Assembly: GCA_949291375.1 (NCBI GenBank)
Contig: CASEVI010000002.1
Coordinates: forward strand, 166,069 to 230,068
DNA: 64,000 nt
Reading direction: 5' to 3'
From: an uncultured bacterium
GTDB lineage: Bacteria > Bacillota_I > Bacilli_A > RFN20 > CAG-826
The translations under genes were made by a program, and so were the position numbers. Under the pieces are notes generated by a model. The model searched no databases. It was not told the origin of the DNA and worked only from the letters and a program-made list of their open reading frames with translations. Positions 17,030 to 26,768 of the stretch are shown here, in pieces (position 1 is the stretch's first letter; every line of letters starts with the position of its first letter).

Positions 17030-19462
17030 ATGTATAAGGTCATAAAAAGAGATGGCAAAATAACATCATTTGACATTAATAAAATATCAAATGCAATCTC
17101 ACTTGCATTTGATAGTGTTTCAAGAGAACATGAAAAAACTCAAATCGATTTACTTGCTCTTTTAGTTACATCTAAATTTGATTCTAAAATTAAAAATGGA
17201 TTTATTGCCGTTGAAGATATTCAAGATTTAGTTGAAGAAACATTAATGGAAAGTGGTTTTGCTGATGTTGCTAAATCTTATATTCTTTATAGAAAGAATA
17301 GAGAATCAATTAGAAACATCAAAGCTACTACTTTAGATTATAAAAAGACAGTCGACCAATATTTAGATTCAATCGATTGGAGAGTTAAAGAAAATTCAAC
17401 TGTTACCTATTCAATTGGTGGCCTTATTCTTTCTAACAGTGGTGCTATTACTGCTAACTATTGGCTACACGAAATTTATGATAAAGAAATTGCCGATGCT
17501 CATCGAAATGCTGATATTCATATTCATGATTTATCAATGTTAAGTGGATATTGTGCAGGATGGTCTTTAAAACAATTAATTAAAGAAGGTCTTGGTGGAG
17601 TTAGAGGAAAAATTACTTCTGCTCCTGCAAAACATTTAGCTACATTATGTAACCAAATGGTTAACTTCTTAGGAATAATGCAAAATGAATGGGCTGGCGC
17701 TCAAGCTTTTTCATCATTTGATACTTACCTTGCTCCTTTTGTTAAAGCTGATAATTTAACATATGAAGAAACCAAAAAATGTATTGAATCTTTCGTTTTT
17801 GGCCTTAATATTCCTTCAAGATGGGGTACACAAGCGCCATTTACAAATATCACACTCGATTGGGTTGTTCCTTCTGATTTAGCTGAAGAATATTGTATTG
17901 TTGGCGGAAAACTTATGGACTATAAATATAAAGACTGTAAGAAAGAAATGGATATGATTAATAAAGCATTCCTTGAAACAATGATTGAAGGCGATGCTAA
18001 TGGAAGAGGCTTCCAATATCCAATTCCAACATATTCAATTACTCGTGATTTTGATTGGAGCGAAACTGAAAATAATAAATTATTATTTGAAATGACTGCT
18101 AAATATGGCACTCCTTACTTCTCTAATTATATTAATTCTGATATGAAACCAAGCGATGTTAGAAGTATGTGCTGTAGATTAAGACTTGATTTAAGAGAAT
18201 TAAGAAAAAAGAGTGGCGGTTTCTTTGGAAGTGGCGAATCTACAGGTAGTGTTGGTGTTGTTACAATCAACCTTCCTCGTATCGCTTATTTAGCTAAAGA
18301 TAAAGAAGACTTCTATAACCGTTTAGATAAATTAATGGATATCTCTGCTAGAAGTTTAAAAATTAAAAGAGATGTTATTACTAAACTTTTAGATGCAGGA
18401 TTATATCCTTATACAAAGCACTATTTAGGAACATTTAAAAATCATTTCTCAACAATCGGACTTGTTGGAATGAATGAAGTTGGTTTAAATGCTAAATGGT
18501 TGCAAAAAGATTTAACTCATAAAGAAACTCAAGATTTCGCTGTTGAAGTTTTAAATCATATGAGAGATAGACTCGTTCAATATCAAGAACAATATGGTGA
18601 TTTATATAACCTTGAAGCAACTCCTGCTGAATCTACCTCTTATCGATTAGCAAAACACGATAAAGAAAAATATCCAGATATTAAAACTGCAACAAGTGAT
18701 TGTAATACTCCTTATTACACTAACTCATCTCATCTTCCAGTTTCTTATACTGATGATGTATTTAGTGCCCTTGATGTTCAAGATAGACTTCAAACTTTAT
18801 ATACTTCAGGAACTGTTTTCCATACATTCTTAGGAGAAAAATTGCCTGATTGGAAAGCAACAGCTAATTTAGTTAGAAAGATTGCTGAAAATTATCGTCT
18901 TCCTTATTACACAATTTCTCCAACCTATTCAGTATGTAAAGATCATGGTTATATAGCTGGGGAAGTTTATGAATGTCCACACTGTCATAAACCTACTGAA
19001 GTTTATTCTCGTATTACTGGTTATTATCGCCCAGTTCAAAACTGGAATGCTGGTAAAACTCAAGAATTTAAAGAAAGAAAAACTTATAACATTAATACAT
19101 CAGTTTTAAAACATAAAGGTGTTTTAAAAGAAGAAAATGATACTTCATTAACTTCTTCTATTAAAAATGATGATATTAAAAAAAGTAATGAAGTTAAATT
19201 AGAAACAGAAAAGAATGAAGTAACAAATGAAAATACATTTAAATTATTTGTAACTTCTACTTGTTCTAACTGTAAGATGGTTGAAGAAATCTTAAAAGAA
19301 AAAGATATTTCTTTTATTGAAATTGATGCTAATGAAAACCAAGACTTAGTTAATAAATATAATATTATGAGTGCTCCTACATTAATTGTTAATAATAATG
19401 GTAAGGAAGAAGCAATTACTTCATTATCAAATATTGTTGATTATATTGATAATATTAAATAA
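17030..19462 (+). CDS. nrdD: Anaerobic ribonucleoside-triphosphate reductase with C-terminal glutaredoxin-like domain
   Basis: 810 residues. Reduces NTPs to dNTPs without oxygen. In order: ATP-cone (about 1-90, MYKVIKRDGKITSFDINKI), catalytic barrel with the CAGWSLKQL segment, a zinc-type cysteine region (VCKDHGYIAGEVYECPHC), and the glycyl radical loop RITGYYRPVQNWN. After the usual end (YNINTSVL) comes a charged linker and then a thioredoxin-fold domain of about 74 residues starting KLFVTSTCSNCKM, with a CxxC pair and the cis-proline SAPTL. Such a domain could deliver electrons directly. GGAG precedes the ATG. Functional role of the fusion is inference. Confidence 0.96.
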   Translation: MYKVIKRDGKITSFDINKISNAISLAFDSVSREHEKTQIDLLALLVTSKFDSKIKNGFIAVEDIQDLVEETLMESGFADVAKSYILYRKNRESIRNIKATTLDYKKTVDQYLDSIDWRVKENSTVTYSIGGLILSNSGAITANYWLHEIYDKEIADAHRNADIHIHDLSMLSGYCAGWSLKQLIKEGLGGVRGKITSAPAKHLATLCNQMVNFLGIMQNEWAGAQAFSSFDTYLAPFVKADNLTYEETKKCIESFVFGLNIPSRWGTQAPFTNITLDWVVPSDLAEEYCIVGGKLMDYKYKDCKKEMDMINKAFLETMIEGDANGRGFQYPIPTYSITRDFDWSETENNKLLFEMTAKYGTPYFSNYINSDMKPSDVRSMCCRLRLDLRELRKKSGGFFGSGESTGSVGVVTINLPRIAYLAKDKEDFYNRLDKLMDISARSLKIKRDVITKLLDAGLYPYTKHYLGTFKNHFSTIGLVGMNEVGLNAKWLQKDLTHKETQDFAVEVLNHMRDRLVQYQEQYGDLYNLEATPAESTSYRLAKHDKEKYPDIKTATSDCNTPYYTNSSHLPVSYTDDVFSALDVQDRLQTLYTSGTVFHTFLGEKLPDWKATANLVRKIAENYRLPYYTISPTYSVCKDHGYIAGEVYECPHCHKPTEVYSRITGYYRPVQNWNAGKTQEFKERKTYNINTSVLKHKGVLKEENDTSLTSSIKNDDIKKSNEVKLETEKNEVTNENTFKLFVTSTCSNCKMVEEILKEKDISFIEIDANENQDLVNKYNIMSAPTLIVNNNGKEEAITSLSNIVDYIDNIK

Positions 19463-19488
19463 TTAGTTAATATTAACTAAAAAATTAT

Positions 19489-19519
19489 GGCTTATCTATC
19501 AACTAGATAAGCCGTTTTT
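19489..19519 (+). terminator. Intrinsic terminator of the nrdG-nrdD operon
   Basis: GGCTTATCTA-tcaac-TAGATAAGCC followed by GTTTTT, 27 bases after the nrdD stop. Confidence 0.9.
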
Positions 19520-19555
19520 ACTATATAATAATTAAATTTTAATAATATATCTTTT

Positions 19556-20464
19556 TTATTTTATAATTTTCTTTAGTTCTTCATTAATAGTTTTTAACTC
19601 ATGCATTAAAACTTCATAATCAACTGGATGCCAAAGCAATAAAGAACCATTTGCTAAATAATCTTCTTTATATGTATTTTCTTTAATTAATTCATCAATT
19701 AAAGAAGTTATTTCGACACCTTCTACTGCTGAATAACACGTTACATTGTTTTGACGATCTTTTCTTACTTTATTAAATAAATCAAAAAAATTAGAATTCA
19801 ATTTTATCGAAGGATAGATTTTACAAATATCATAAATATGACGTGATTGACGATCGATTTTTTTGGAAATATGATAATCACAAATTGCAAAAATTTTATC
19901 AATAAATGTTCTTTCTAATTATTGTGTTTTTAATTTAAAACATTCAATATCAAATAATTTTATTGCTTCAAATTGTCCTTTATTTTTTAAATAAGAGGTT
20001 ATTAAAGATTCGATATAATTTTCTTCTGTAGGATATGAATCGGATTGAAATGCGGCTTCAACGATTAAATTTTGCTTTAACGTATTATCAATGAAATTCT
20101 TATTATATTCAAAAATATATCTATTAAAAGATCTTCTACTTCTTGTTTCTTCTAAATTTTTAATTTTTCCTATTTTATTGCCTACATTTAATATATCTTG
20201 CTTAATATGTTTCCTTCTTCCAACTGTTAATAAATTAATTGGATAACTTAAATCAATATCTTCAGAAAAACGATCAATTATTTTATAAGCTTTAAATAAA
20301 CATGTACCACCTTTAAAAATGTAATTATCATCTATTTTTAATAATTCATTTAAAAAATAAGTAATATAATAATCTTTTTCAATAAAAGCATTAGGTATAT
20401 TAAAATAATCACTACATAAAGTTATTAATTTATTAAAGTTTTCTTTTTTTAGATGTAAATTCAT
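19556..20464 (-). pseudogene. abiEii: AbiEii-family nucleotidyltransferase toxin with in-frame stop
   Basis: One frame of 303 codons, the expected length, is interrupted by a single TAA at 19919-19921 (codon 182). The N-terminal part has YIFKGGTCLFKAY and RFSEDIDLSY, the nucleotidyltransferase G-x-S/T and D-x-D type signature of the AbiEii/AbiGii family. After the stop the same frame continues with LERTFIDKIFAICDYHISKK and RQSRHIYDI, the conserved second half. The toxin of a type IV toxin-antitoxin pair, it would modify tRNA. Nonsense mutation, read-through or sequence error are all possible. It overlaps the antitoxin gene by 32 bases. Confidence 0.85.
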
Positions 20465-21071
20465 ATATTAACCCACTCCTTATTAATTTATCCATAGTTG
20501 ATTTTGGGCAAAACTTAATATAGTTTTCAACATCTTGTCTAGAAAACTTATTAGTTTTTATATATTTAATGAATCCTTTCTTATTCTCATCAATAAAGTA
20601 TTCACTAATAAATCTAAAAACATCTAAAAACTGTAAAATTTTATAATTATCTTTTGTAATTTTAACTTTACACTTGTTTAATAATGCAGCACGACGATTC
20701 TTAACAAAAGCAAATCGTTTTTTTGACGAAGTGTTATTAGTAACAATATTAGGAGTTGCAACAATTTGTTCAGATAAACCAATTAAATTTAAAAACATTA
20801 ATCCAGTATAAAAACCATATATTTCTTTTCCGTTAGAAATATATTTTTTATATACAATTTCATCAAGATTTAATGTAGATCTACCAAAAATTGTTTCGGT
20901 TGGTAAATAATAAACGCCTTGAGAATATCTTGCTATTTTATCCTTTTTCTCAAGAGAATATAAAAGTTGCTTAAGGTTTTTATCCTTAACTTCTTCTTTT
21001 TCTTTTAATTCGGATAAAATAATCGGTTTATCGTATCCATAATTTGATTCTAAATAGGAATAAAGAGTCAT
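20433..21071 (-). CDS. abiEi: AbiEi-like type IV antitoxin / repressor
   Basis: 212 residues. An N-terminal winged-helix part (about 1-70, including KQLLYSLEKKDKIARYSQGV followed by YYLP) and a C-terminal antitoxin domain (DUF6088-like). AbiEi proteins neutralise AbiEii and repress their own promoter by binding inverted repeats. AGGAGG precedes the ATG and a promoter with TATAAT at 21107-21112 sits between inverted repeat arms (21090-21128), consistent with autoregulation. It remains intact although the toxin frame is interrupted. Confidence 0.85.
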   Translation of the reverse strand: MTLYSYLESNYGYDKPIILSELKEKEEVKDKNLKQLLYSLEKKDKIARYSQGVYYLPTETIFGRSTLNLDEIVYKKYISNGKEIYGFYTGLMFLNLIGLSEQIVATPNIVTNNTSSKKRFAFVKNRRAALLNKCKVKITKDNYKILQFLDVFRFISEYFIDENKKGFIKYIKTNKFSRQDVENYIKFCPKSTMDKLIRSGLIYEFTSKKRKL

Positions 21072-21089
21072 TTTTTACCTCCTAAAATA

Positions 21090-21128
21090 TTTTACTTTTT
21101 TTAACCATTATAGTCAAATAAAGTAAAA
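21090..21128 (-). promoter_or_regulatory. AbiE promoter and probable operator
   Basis: TTTTACTTT (21090-21098) and AAAGTAAAA (21120-21128) are exact complements and flank the -10 box TATAAT (minus strand, 21107-21112). Repressor bound at both arms would cover the promoter. Confidence 0.6.
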
Positions 21129-21142
21129 ATTAATTGTTTAAC

Positions 21143-21185
21143 TATATTTTTATATATTTAACAGAGTTAAATATATAAAAATATA
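21143..21185. repeat. 43-base perfect palindrome (20-bp arms)
   Basis: A 20-bp arm (21143-21162), ending in ATATATTTAAC, has an exact complement at 21166-21185, with the spacer AGA. It lies just upstream of the abiE promoter. No T-run follows, so it is more like a cruciform or protein-binding site than a terminator. The rest of 21186-21362 is AT-rich without a gene. Confidence 0.6.
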
Positions 21186-21362
21186 TATTAATTGTCAAGA
21201 AAAAATAGAATAATAAGAAAAATATTTTTATAATCATTTAATTAATAATAAAATTGTCATTATTTAATAAAATATAGATTTTTTATATTTTTGTTTATTT
21301 TTATTCATCCCTTCTATTAATAAACAATGTATAATTCTTAATATAAGGATTAAATTAAAAAA

Positions 21363-21875
21363 ATGGATATAAAAGAAATAAATGAGAAAATAATAAAACT
21401 TCAAGATATTAAAGCTTCTTTTTTTAAAAAGATTAAATTAAGAAAAGAAATTAATGATTTATATATTAAAAGAGATTTATTATTACCTAATAAGAATCAA
21501 GTTTTAAATGAATTAAATAAAATATTAAACGTAGGTTCTTTAAATGAATTAAATAATTTTTTAAGAGATCATGAGGATTATTATGGAAAAACATTTATTA
21601 ATGAATATCAAGATTTTGATCCTACTATAAAAGAAATTATTTATTATTCATATTTATTAAAATATGTAAAATTAGATTTAAAAAGAAAAGAAAAAACAGA
21701 AGAATTACTTAAAGATGCTAAAGGAGACTATTCTCTTTATCAATTAGGAAATAAATCGATGATAAAATTAACTAACTATTTAATGAATAAATCAATGGAA
21801 TTATTTTTTAATCAAATAAAAAACTTAGATTTTATCGATCATTTCGCTCTTTATGATATATTTAAAGATGAATAA
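21363..21875 (+). CDS. Hypothetical protein with N-terminal coiled coil
   Basis: 170 residues, no signal peptide or membrane span. The first 60 residues are heptad-like and Lys/Glu/Ile-rich (MDIKEINEKIIKLQDIKASF); the rest is predicted helical with Tyr-rich stretches (EIIYYSYLLKYVKLDL). I do not recognise a family. Start supported by AAGGAT 12 bases upstream, which is a weak match. It lies alone between the abiE locus and the GH13 gene, whose 3' end it faces. Confidence 0.7.
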   Translation: MDIKEINEKIIKLQDIKASFFKKIKLRKEINDLYIKRDLLLPNKNQVLNELNKILNVGSLNELNNFLRDHEDYYGKTFINEYQDFDPTIKEIIYYSYLLKYVKLDLKRKEKTEELLKDAKGDYSLYQLGNKSMIKLTNYLMNKSMELFFNQIKNLDFIDHFALYDIFKDE

Positions 21876-21898
21876 ATAAAAAATATTATTAAAATTGA

Positions 21899-23671
21899 CT
21901 ATCTATATATAACTAATCCTTCTTTTTTAATTATTTTTTCTTTTATATCATAGTTAGATGATAAAAGAATTAACTTGTTATCATCGATAAGTTTAGCGAT
22001 ATTTATATCCATAGTAGATAAATTAATTAATTCATTAATAATTATTTCTTTATCGTTAAATTTATTATAAATACTTACTTTTAATAATTTATATTCTTTT
22101 AAATAATCTAATTTAAAAGAATAATCTTCATTATTTAAATCTAAATTTTTATGTATATCAATTAATGATTTAATAAAAATAAATCTAGATATATTCCATT
22201 TATTTTTATCCCAAATAAACATCTTTCGACAATCAGGATCATTATTTCCATCTAACCCTATTTCATCAGCATAATAAATCATTGGAATTCCTGGATATAA
22301 AAAGAGTAAGGAATAACCAATTAAAGCTAAATTTTCATTATTATTACAATCATTAATAAAACGAGCTTTATCATGAGAAGAAACTAAATTAAGTACATTA
22401 TTTAAACTAGCTTCTTTATATCTAACTAATAATTCATTAATTCGATAAATAAATTCGATTTCATCGATTCTTTTATATCCTAAAAGATCGATTAAAGCGC
22501 TAGTGAAAGGATAATTCATTACACTATCAAATTCACTTCCATCATCTAAAGATAAATGAGCATTATGCCAATTTTCACTTATTAAAAAGACATTTTCATC
22601 AATATTTTTTAATTCAAATCTTAACTTTTTAAAAAATGTATGAGCTATTTCATCAGCTACATCCATTCTATATCCATCTACTTTATAATTTTTTAAATAA
22701 TATTTACAGATATTAATAACATATTCTTGAACACTTCCATTTGATAAATTAAGTTTAGGCATATGTTTACTAAACCCAAACGATTCATAATTTTTATTTT
22801 CTAAATCAATTTTTTCATCATCATTATGAATAATAAACCAAGAATAATATTTACTCTTTTTTCCATTTTTAATAACATCTTTAAAAATAGGAGAATAATA
22901 TGCTAGATGATTAAAAACTCCATCTAAAATAATTAGAATATCTCTTTTATGAGCTTCAGCAATTAATTCTTTAAAAGTGGTTTCATCTCCAAAATCTTTA
23001 GCAATCTTATAATAATCATAAGTTTCATATTTATGATTACTATAAGATTCAAAGATTGGAGTTAAATATATTGCAGAAATTCCTAATTCTTCTTTTAAAT
23101 AATCTAATTTTTTTATGATTCCTTTTAAATTTCCTCCAGCAAAAGTATTAGAAGTTATATTGTTATTATCTCCCCAAATTATATTTATTTTATCGTTTAT
23201 TATATTTCCTTCTTCTTTTTCACCATCAAAAAACCTATCAACAAAGATTTGATAAAAAATACGATTATTAAATTTTTTATTAACTTTAACAATATCTATT
23301 TTATTTATATAAGGAAGCTGAAAATAATCAAAATCACATTTATCAAATTCATATTCTTTATTAATTAATATATTATTTTCACTATAATAATAAAAATTAT
23401 CATTATTATCGATAATTTTAAAAATATAACCAATTCTTACATCTTCTACTTTTAAATAAATATAGTAATAATCATTATATTTAGTAGAAATTTTATTTTT
23501 AATTTCTACTAAATATCTTTCTTTTTTAAATAAATATTTAGAGTTATATAATAGATAAATATTTTTAATATCATCATCTTTTTTAGTTCTTAAAGTAATT
23601 TTTATAATATTTTCTTTTAAAGGATATGAATAATTAGATTCACATTCATGATAAAGTGCGCTTATTTCCAT
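21899..23671 (-). CDS. Glycoside hydrolase family 13 (neopullulanase/cyclomaltodextrinase-like)
   Basis: 590 residues, no signal peptide, so cytoplasmic. An N-terminal beta domain (about 1-125, CBM34-like) precedes a TIM barrel with the GH13 regions: DGVFNH, GYRMDVADEI (nucleophile Asp), LISENWH (acid/base Glu) and VSSHDKARF. A C-terminal beta domain follows. It should cleave alpha-1,4-glucans or imported maltodextrins; exact specificity is not readable. The converging gene at 21363 ends 23 bases away. Confidence 0.93.
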   Translation of the reverse strand: MEISALYHECESNYSYPLKENIIKITLRTKKDDDIKNIYLLYNSKYLFKKERYLVEIKNKISTKYNDYYYIYLKVEDVRIGYIFKIIDNNDNFYYYSENNILINKEYEFDKCDFDYFQLPYINKIDIVKVNKKFNNRIFYQIFVDRFFDGEKEEGNIINDKINIIWGDNNNITSNTFAGGNLKGIIKKLDYLKEELGISAIYLTPIFESYSNHKYETYDYYKIAKDFGDETTFKELIAEAHKRDILIILDGVFNHLAYYSPIFKDVIKNGKKSKYYSWFIIHNDDEKIDLENKNYESFGFSKHMPKLNLSNGSVQEYVINICKYYLKNYKVDGYRMDVADEIAHTFFKKLRFELKNIDENVFLISENWHNAHLSLDDGSEFDSVMNYPFTSALIDLLGYKRIDEIEFIYRINELLVRYKEASLNNVLNLVSSHDKARFINDCNNNENLALIGYSLLFLYPGIPMIYYADEIGLDGNNDPDCRKMFIWDKNKWNISRFIFIKSLIDIHKNLDLNNEDYSFKLDYLKEYKLLKVSIYNKFNDKEIIINELINLSTMDINIAKLIDDNKLILLSSNYDIKEKIIKKEGLVIYR

Positions 23672-23766
23672 AAATAAATAATCTTCTTTCTAACTTTAAA
23701 AATTATATAGAAAAAAGTAAGCTTATTAAATATTAAGTTTTATTTATTTAAAAAATAAATAAAAAA

Positions 23767-24288
23767 TTAATTATTTTTAGTTTTATCAATAATTACTTTT
23801 AAAGCTACTTCATCATTTATTACTTTATAAGGATTTGAAGCAAAAAATATTGTAATTATATCATTTCGAGTAATAAGTTCATTATCATAAGCTTCTTTTA
23901 AAGAATATATTTCTTTTCCATTTTTTAAATAAATATTTACTTCGTAATTATTAAAAAATACACAATCTTCGATAATATAAGAATTAATTAAATATTCATT
24001 TTCATCAATAAGTGGAACATTATTGATGAAAATAGAAAAAGAAATAAAAAATGGATTATCTAAATATAGATAAAAATAAACATCATCTTCTTCTTTTATA
24101 GTTAAATTATTATTTTTTAAATATAAAGAAGTAATATCTTGATATTCTTTATTAGTTAAAAAATAGGAAGATGATAAAGAGATAAAAGATAATGAATTAT
24201 TTTTACAAGACGAAACAAGGGTGGAAGAGATAAATAAAAATAAACTTAATATTATAGTTTTTATTTTCAAAAATCTTTTTTTCATCAT
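23767..24288 (-). CDS. Lipoprotein downstream of the secreted subtilase (second)
   Basis: 173 residues. Basic start, hydrophobic core and lipobox TLVSSC place it on the outer face of the membrane. The C-terminal half contains VNIYLKNGKEIYSLKEAYDN followed by ELITRNDIITIF, a pattern that also appears in degenerate form in the neighbouring lipoprotein at 24317, so the two are probably old paralogues. It is the third gene of the subtilase operon, 28 bases after the previous one. Function unknown; an inhibitor or binding partner of the peptidase is possible. Confidence 0.78.
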   Translation of the reverse strand: MMKKRFLKIKTIILSLFLFISSTLVSSCKNNSLSFISLSSSYFLTNKEYQDITSLYLKNNNLTIKEEDDVYFYLYLDNPFFISFSIFINNVPLIDENEYLINSYIIEDCVFFNNYEVNIYLKNGKEIYSLKEAYDNELITRNDIITIFFASNPYKVINDEVALKVIIDKTKNN

Positions 24289-24316
24289 AATAAAATAATT
24301 CCTTTTTTATCTATTT

Positions 24317-24787
24317 TTACTCCATAAAATGTCCAAAATCATATGGATAATCTCGATAATCTTTATAACATAGTTCTTTTAAAATTGAATCACTAACTAA
24401 AGAAGCTTCATAAGCATCAATAAGCAACATCATCTTATCTTCATTTTCAAAATAAATGTAAAATTTTTCATTATTTTCAAAATAATAATTTCCAATTTTT
24501 ATATATTCAATAACTCCTGTTATAGCGTCTCCTGTTAAATTAGGTTCTTTAAATTTAAAAATATATAAATCATTATCATTTTCATCAACAAAATAATATA
24601 ACTTATAAATTTCATAACCTTCTACTTTTTCATGAGTTTCAAAATATTTCTCGCTAATTTTATTAATTATCTCTAGATTTACACCATTAAAATAATCAAT
24701 ATTTGAATCAACTTTTAAAGATGAACATGAAGAAAAAATAAAAGCAATAAATATAATAATTAGTTGAAAAAAGTGTTTTTTATTCAT
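24317..24787 (-). CDS. Lipoprotein overlapping the secreted subtilase gene
   Basis: About 156 residues from the ATG at 24787 (MNKKHFFQLIIIFIAFIF), chosen over a longer frame because it has GGAG and a proper signal peptide with lipobox FSSC. It overlaps the subtilase stop by eight bases, so the two are translationally coupled. The mature part is rich in Tyr, Glu and Asp and predicts mostly beta strands plus a final helix (LIDAYEASLVSDSILKEL). No family recognised. Position suggests a role with the peptidase. Confidence 0.78.
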   Translation of the reverse strand: MNKKHFFQLIIIFIAFIFSSCSSLKVDSNIDYFNGVNLEIINKISEKYFETHEKVEGYEIYKLYYFVDENDNDLYIFKFKEPNLTGDAITGVIEYIKIGNYYFENNEKFYIYFENEDKMMLLIDAYEASLVSDSILKELCYKDYRDYPYDFGHFME

Positions 24788-26318
24788 TAACAAAATCTCC
24801 ATTTTTAAAGGAAATATAATCTTCATAAGAAAGATTCAAAACATGATCAATATATTTCGTTTCTTTAGAATAATATTCACCATTAATATAATCGAAATTA
24901 TCAATTAATGAAATATTTGAACTTCTTCCCGAAACAACAAAACCCATTTCTGCTTCGCCACCACAAAGTAAGCATGTCGCATACCTTTGGCCATCACTAA
25001 AAGAACCTCCGGCCACAACGTGTCCACTTTTGACCTTTTCTCCACAAGCACAAATAGAATAATGATATTTTTTGTCCAAATATTTATATTCATCATAAAC
25101 ATGTTGGTGAATAGACGAAAAAGCATTAATTAAACCACCAGTTTTACATAGACCATCTAGAGAATTTATTTTAGTTGTGGAATTCATAATTTTAGATTTG
25201 ATTTGGTTAATAGAAAACGTAGGATTATTAGACATTGCTAAAGCAGCAATTCCGCTAACAATAGGAGCAGCAGCAGATGTTCCGGTGTAAGGATTGTATT
25301 TTCCGTAAAATTTGGATTCGTAACCAGATGCAGCAGTCGACATAACACCAACTCCAGGAGCAAATAAATCAACACTTTTTGTTCCGTAACTTGAAGAATT
25401 ATACTTAAATCCAGTATGAGCGAAACCACCAACAACAATCATATTATCGGTATTAAAACAAGCAGGATACGTTGGGTTAACATCAAGGTTAGTATTGCTA
25501 TTTCCTGCAATCGTTATAAAAAGACCAGGAAAATCTTCAATTGTTGATTTCATAGCTTCAGAATATGGAAAATTGTATCCACTAAAGTTGATTATATCAA
25601 CATTTTTGGATGTACAATAATTAATAGCTTCGATTGTAGCATTGTAATCAAAGTAAGTTTCCCCATTAGATTCATATCCAACATTAATTGAGATAACATC
25701 AACTTTTGGAGCGATTCCTGCTACGCCTAAATTATTATGCGGTGCATTAATAATACCAGCAACCATAGTACCATGATCATCAACAAAAAATTCTTTATCG
25801 CTTGATTCCGGAGATAAAGATATAGATAAGTTTTTGTTTATATTTAAATCTTCATGATCCATGTCAACGCCAGAATCAATAATGGCGACCCTTATGCCAT
25901 TGTTTCCTTTCGTTTCATCCCGCGCTTCTTCAATATATATGTCTTCATTAAACCAATTATAATCATAATATTTATCACTAGGAATATATCCACTTATACC
26001 ACAACCACCTTCTTCTAGATAATATTTGTCATTGCTAACTGATAGATTCTTTAAAGTATCAAAACTTACAGTAGAATATCCTCTAAAAACAATATTTTTT
26101 TCTCTTTCTGGATTCAATGTAATTCTTTCAATTTGATAAATACCAATTTCGTTTAAAGAATTAAATAAATTGTTATTAATTTGATTTTTATTTTTTATAG
26201 TAACAAAAACAACGTTTTCATTATCAAAAAATGTTTTCGCCATTCTAAAAGAACAGCATAATATGGAAGCCCCAATAATCAAAATTATTTTAATTTTTTT
26301 ATTATTTATCAATTCCAT
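24780..26318 (-). CDS. Secreted subtilisin-like serine peptidase with C-terminal Cys/His domain
   Basis: 512 residues. A signal or anchor segment (about 9-27), a propeptide-like stretch (to about 130), then an S8 catalytic domain with Asp148 (AIIDSGVD), His182 (DDHGTMVAG), the oxyanion Asn273 (TIAGNS) and Ser348 (GTSAAAP). After it comes a domain of about 50 residues with ligand-like His and Cys: KYHYSICACG, GHVVAGG and QRYATCLLC (404-452). The same domain is found at the C-termini of the peptidases at 43861 and 50062. The tail VLNLSYEDY is shared with the 43861 protein. Two lipoprotein genes follow. Confidence 0.93.
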   Translation of the reverse strand: MELINNKKIKIILIIGASILCCSFRMAKTFFDNENVVFVTIKNKNQINNNLFNSLNEIGIYQIERITLNPEREKNIVFRGYSTVSFDTLKNLSVSNDKYYLEEGGCGISGYIPSDKYYDYNWFNEDIYIEEARDETKGNNGIRVAIIDSGVDMDHEDLNINKNLSISLSPESSDKEFFVDDHGTMVAGIINAPHNNLGVAGIAPKVDVISINVGYESNGETYFDYNATIEAINYCTSKNVDIINFSGYNFPYSEAMKSTIEDFPGLFITIAGNSNTNLDVNPTYPACFNTDNMIVVGGFAHTGFKYNSSSYGTKSVDLFAPGVGVMSTAASGYESKFYGKYNPYTGTSAAAPIVSGIAALAMSNNPTFSINQIKSKIMNSTTKINSLDGLCKTGGLINAFSSIHQHVYDEYKYLDKKYHYSICACGEKVKSGHVVAGGSFSDGQRYATCLLCGGEAEMGFVVSGRSSNISLIDNFDYINGEYYSKETKYIDHVLNLSYEDYISFKNGDFVNE

Positions 26319-26551
26319 AATTCATTTTTTCATATTTAATAAAAAATGTCAAATATTTCTATAGAGTAAAATTATGATAATTCTCGAAAAATTATAGTTA
26401 TATAAAGTTGTTAAATAATTGATGATGTCAACTATAATTTCAAGTTTCGTTTTTAAAAATAATTGAGATACTTTTTAAACTCTTAATAATAAATTGATTG
26501 TCGAAAGAAATCTTAAAAGGATTAATAAAACAATACTAGATAAATATATAA

Positions 26552-26764
26552 ATTAAAGTTCTTACCGCACAATTTAATTATTTTAAATATGATAAAAAAC
26601 TTTTTGATATTATGTAAACAAATGTTAAATTAATTCAAACAACACCTACACTTTATAAAGAAGATACAAAAGATATAAATAGAGAAGCTCTTACTGTTCC
26701 TAGAAAAGAAGCTATTAAAAGAAACGAAAAACTTTTAAAAGATTTAAAAAATCCTTATCAATGA
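26552..26764 (+). pseudogene. Degenerate remnant of an unidentified gene
   Basis: One frame reads through 70 codons with a single TAA near codon 22 and ends at TGA 26762. Its C-terminal part is clearly protein-like, with TTPTLYKEDTKDINREALTV followed by PRKEAIKRNEKLLKDLK, while upstream the frame decays into stops. I do not recognise the family. The rest of 26319-26551 is AT-rich with further stop-ridden traces. Confidence 0.4.
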
Positions 26765-26768
26765 TTAA

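Noticed and set aside
17920-18111. Minus-strand open frame inside nrdD
   Set aside because: Lies wholly within the catalytic part of nrdD and has no independent support.
25238-25438. Leu-rich minus-strand frame inside the subtilase gene
   Set aside because: Out-of-frame reading of the catalytic domain; the hydrophobic composition is a by-product of the AT-rich codons.
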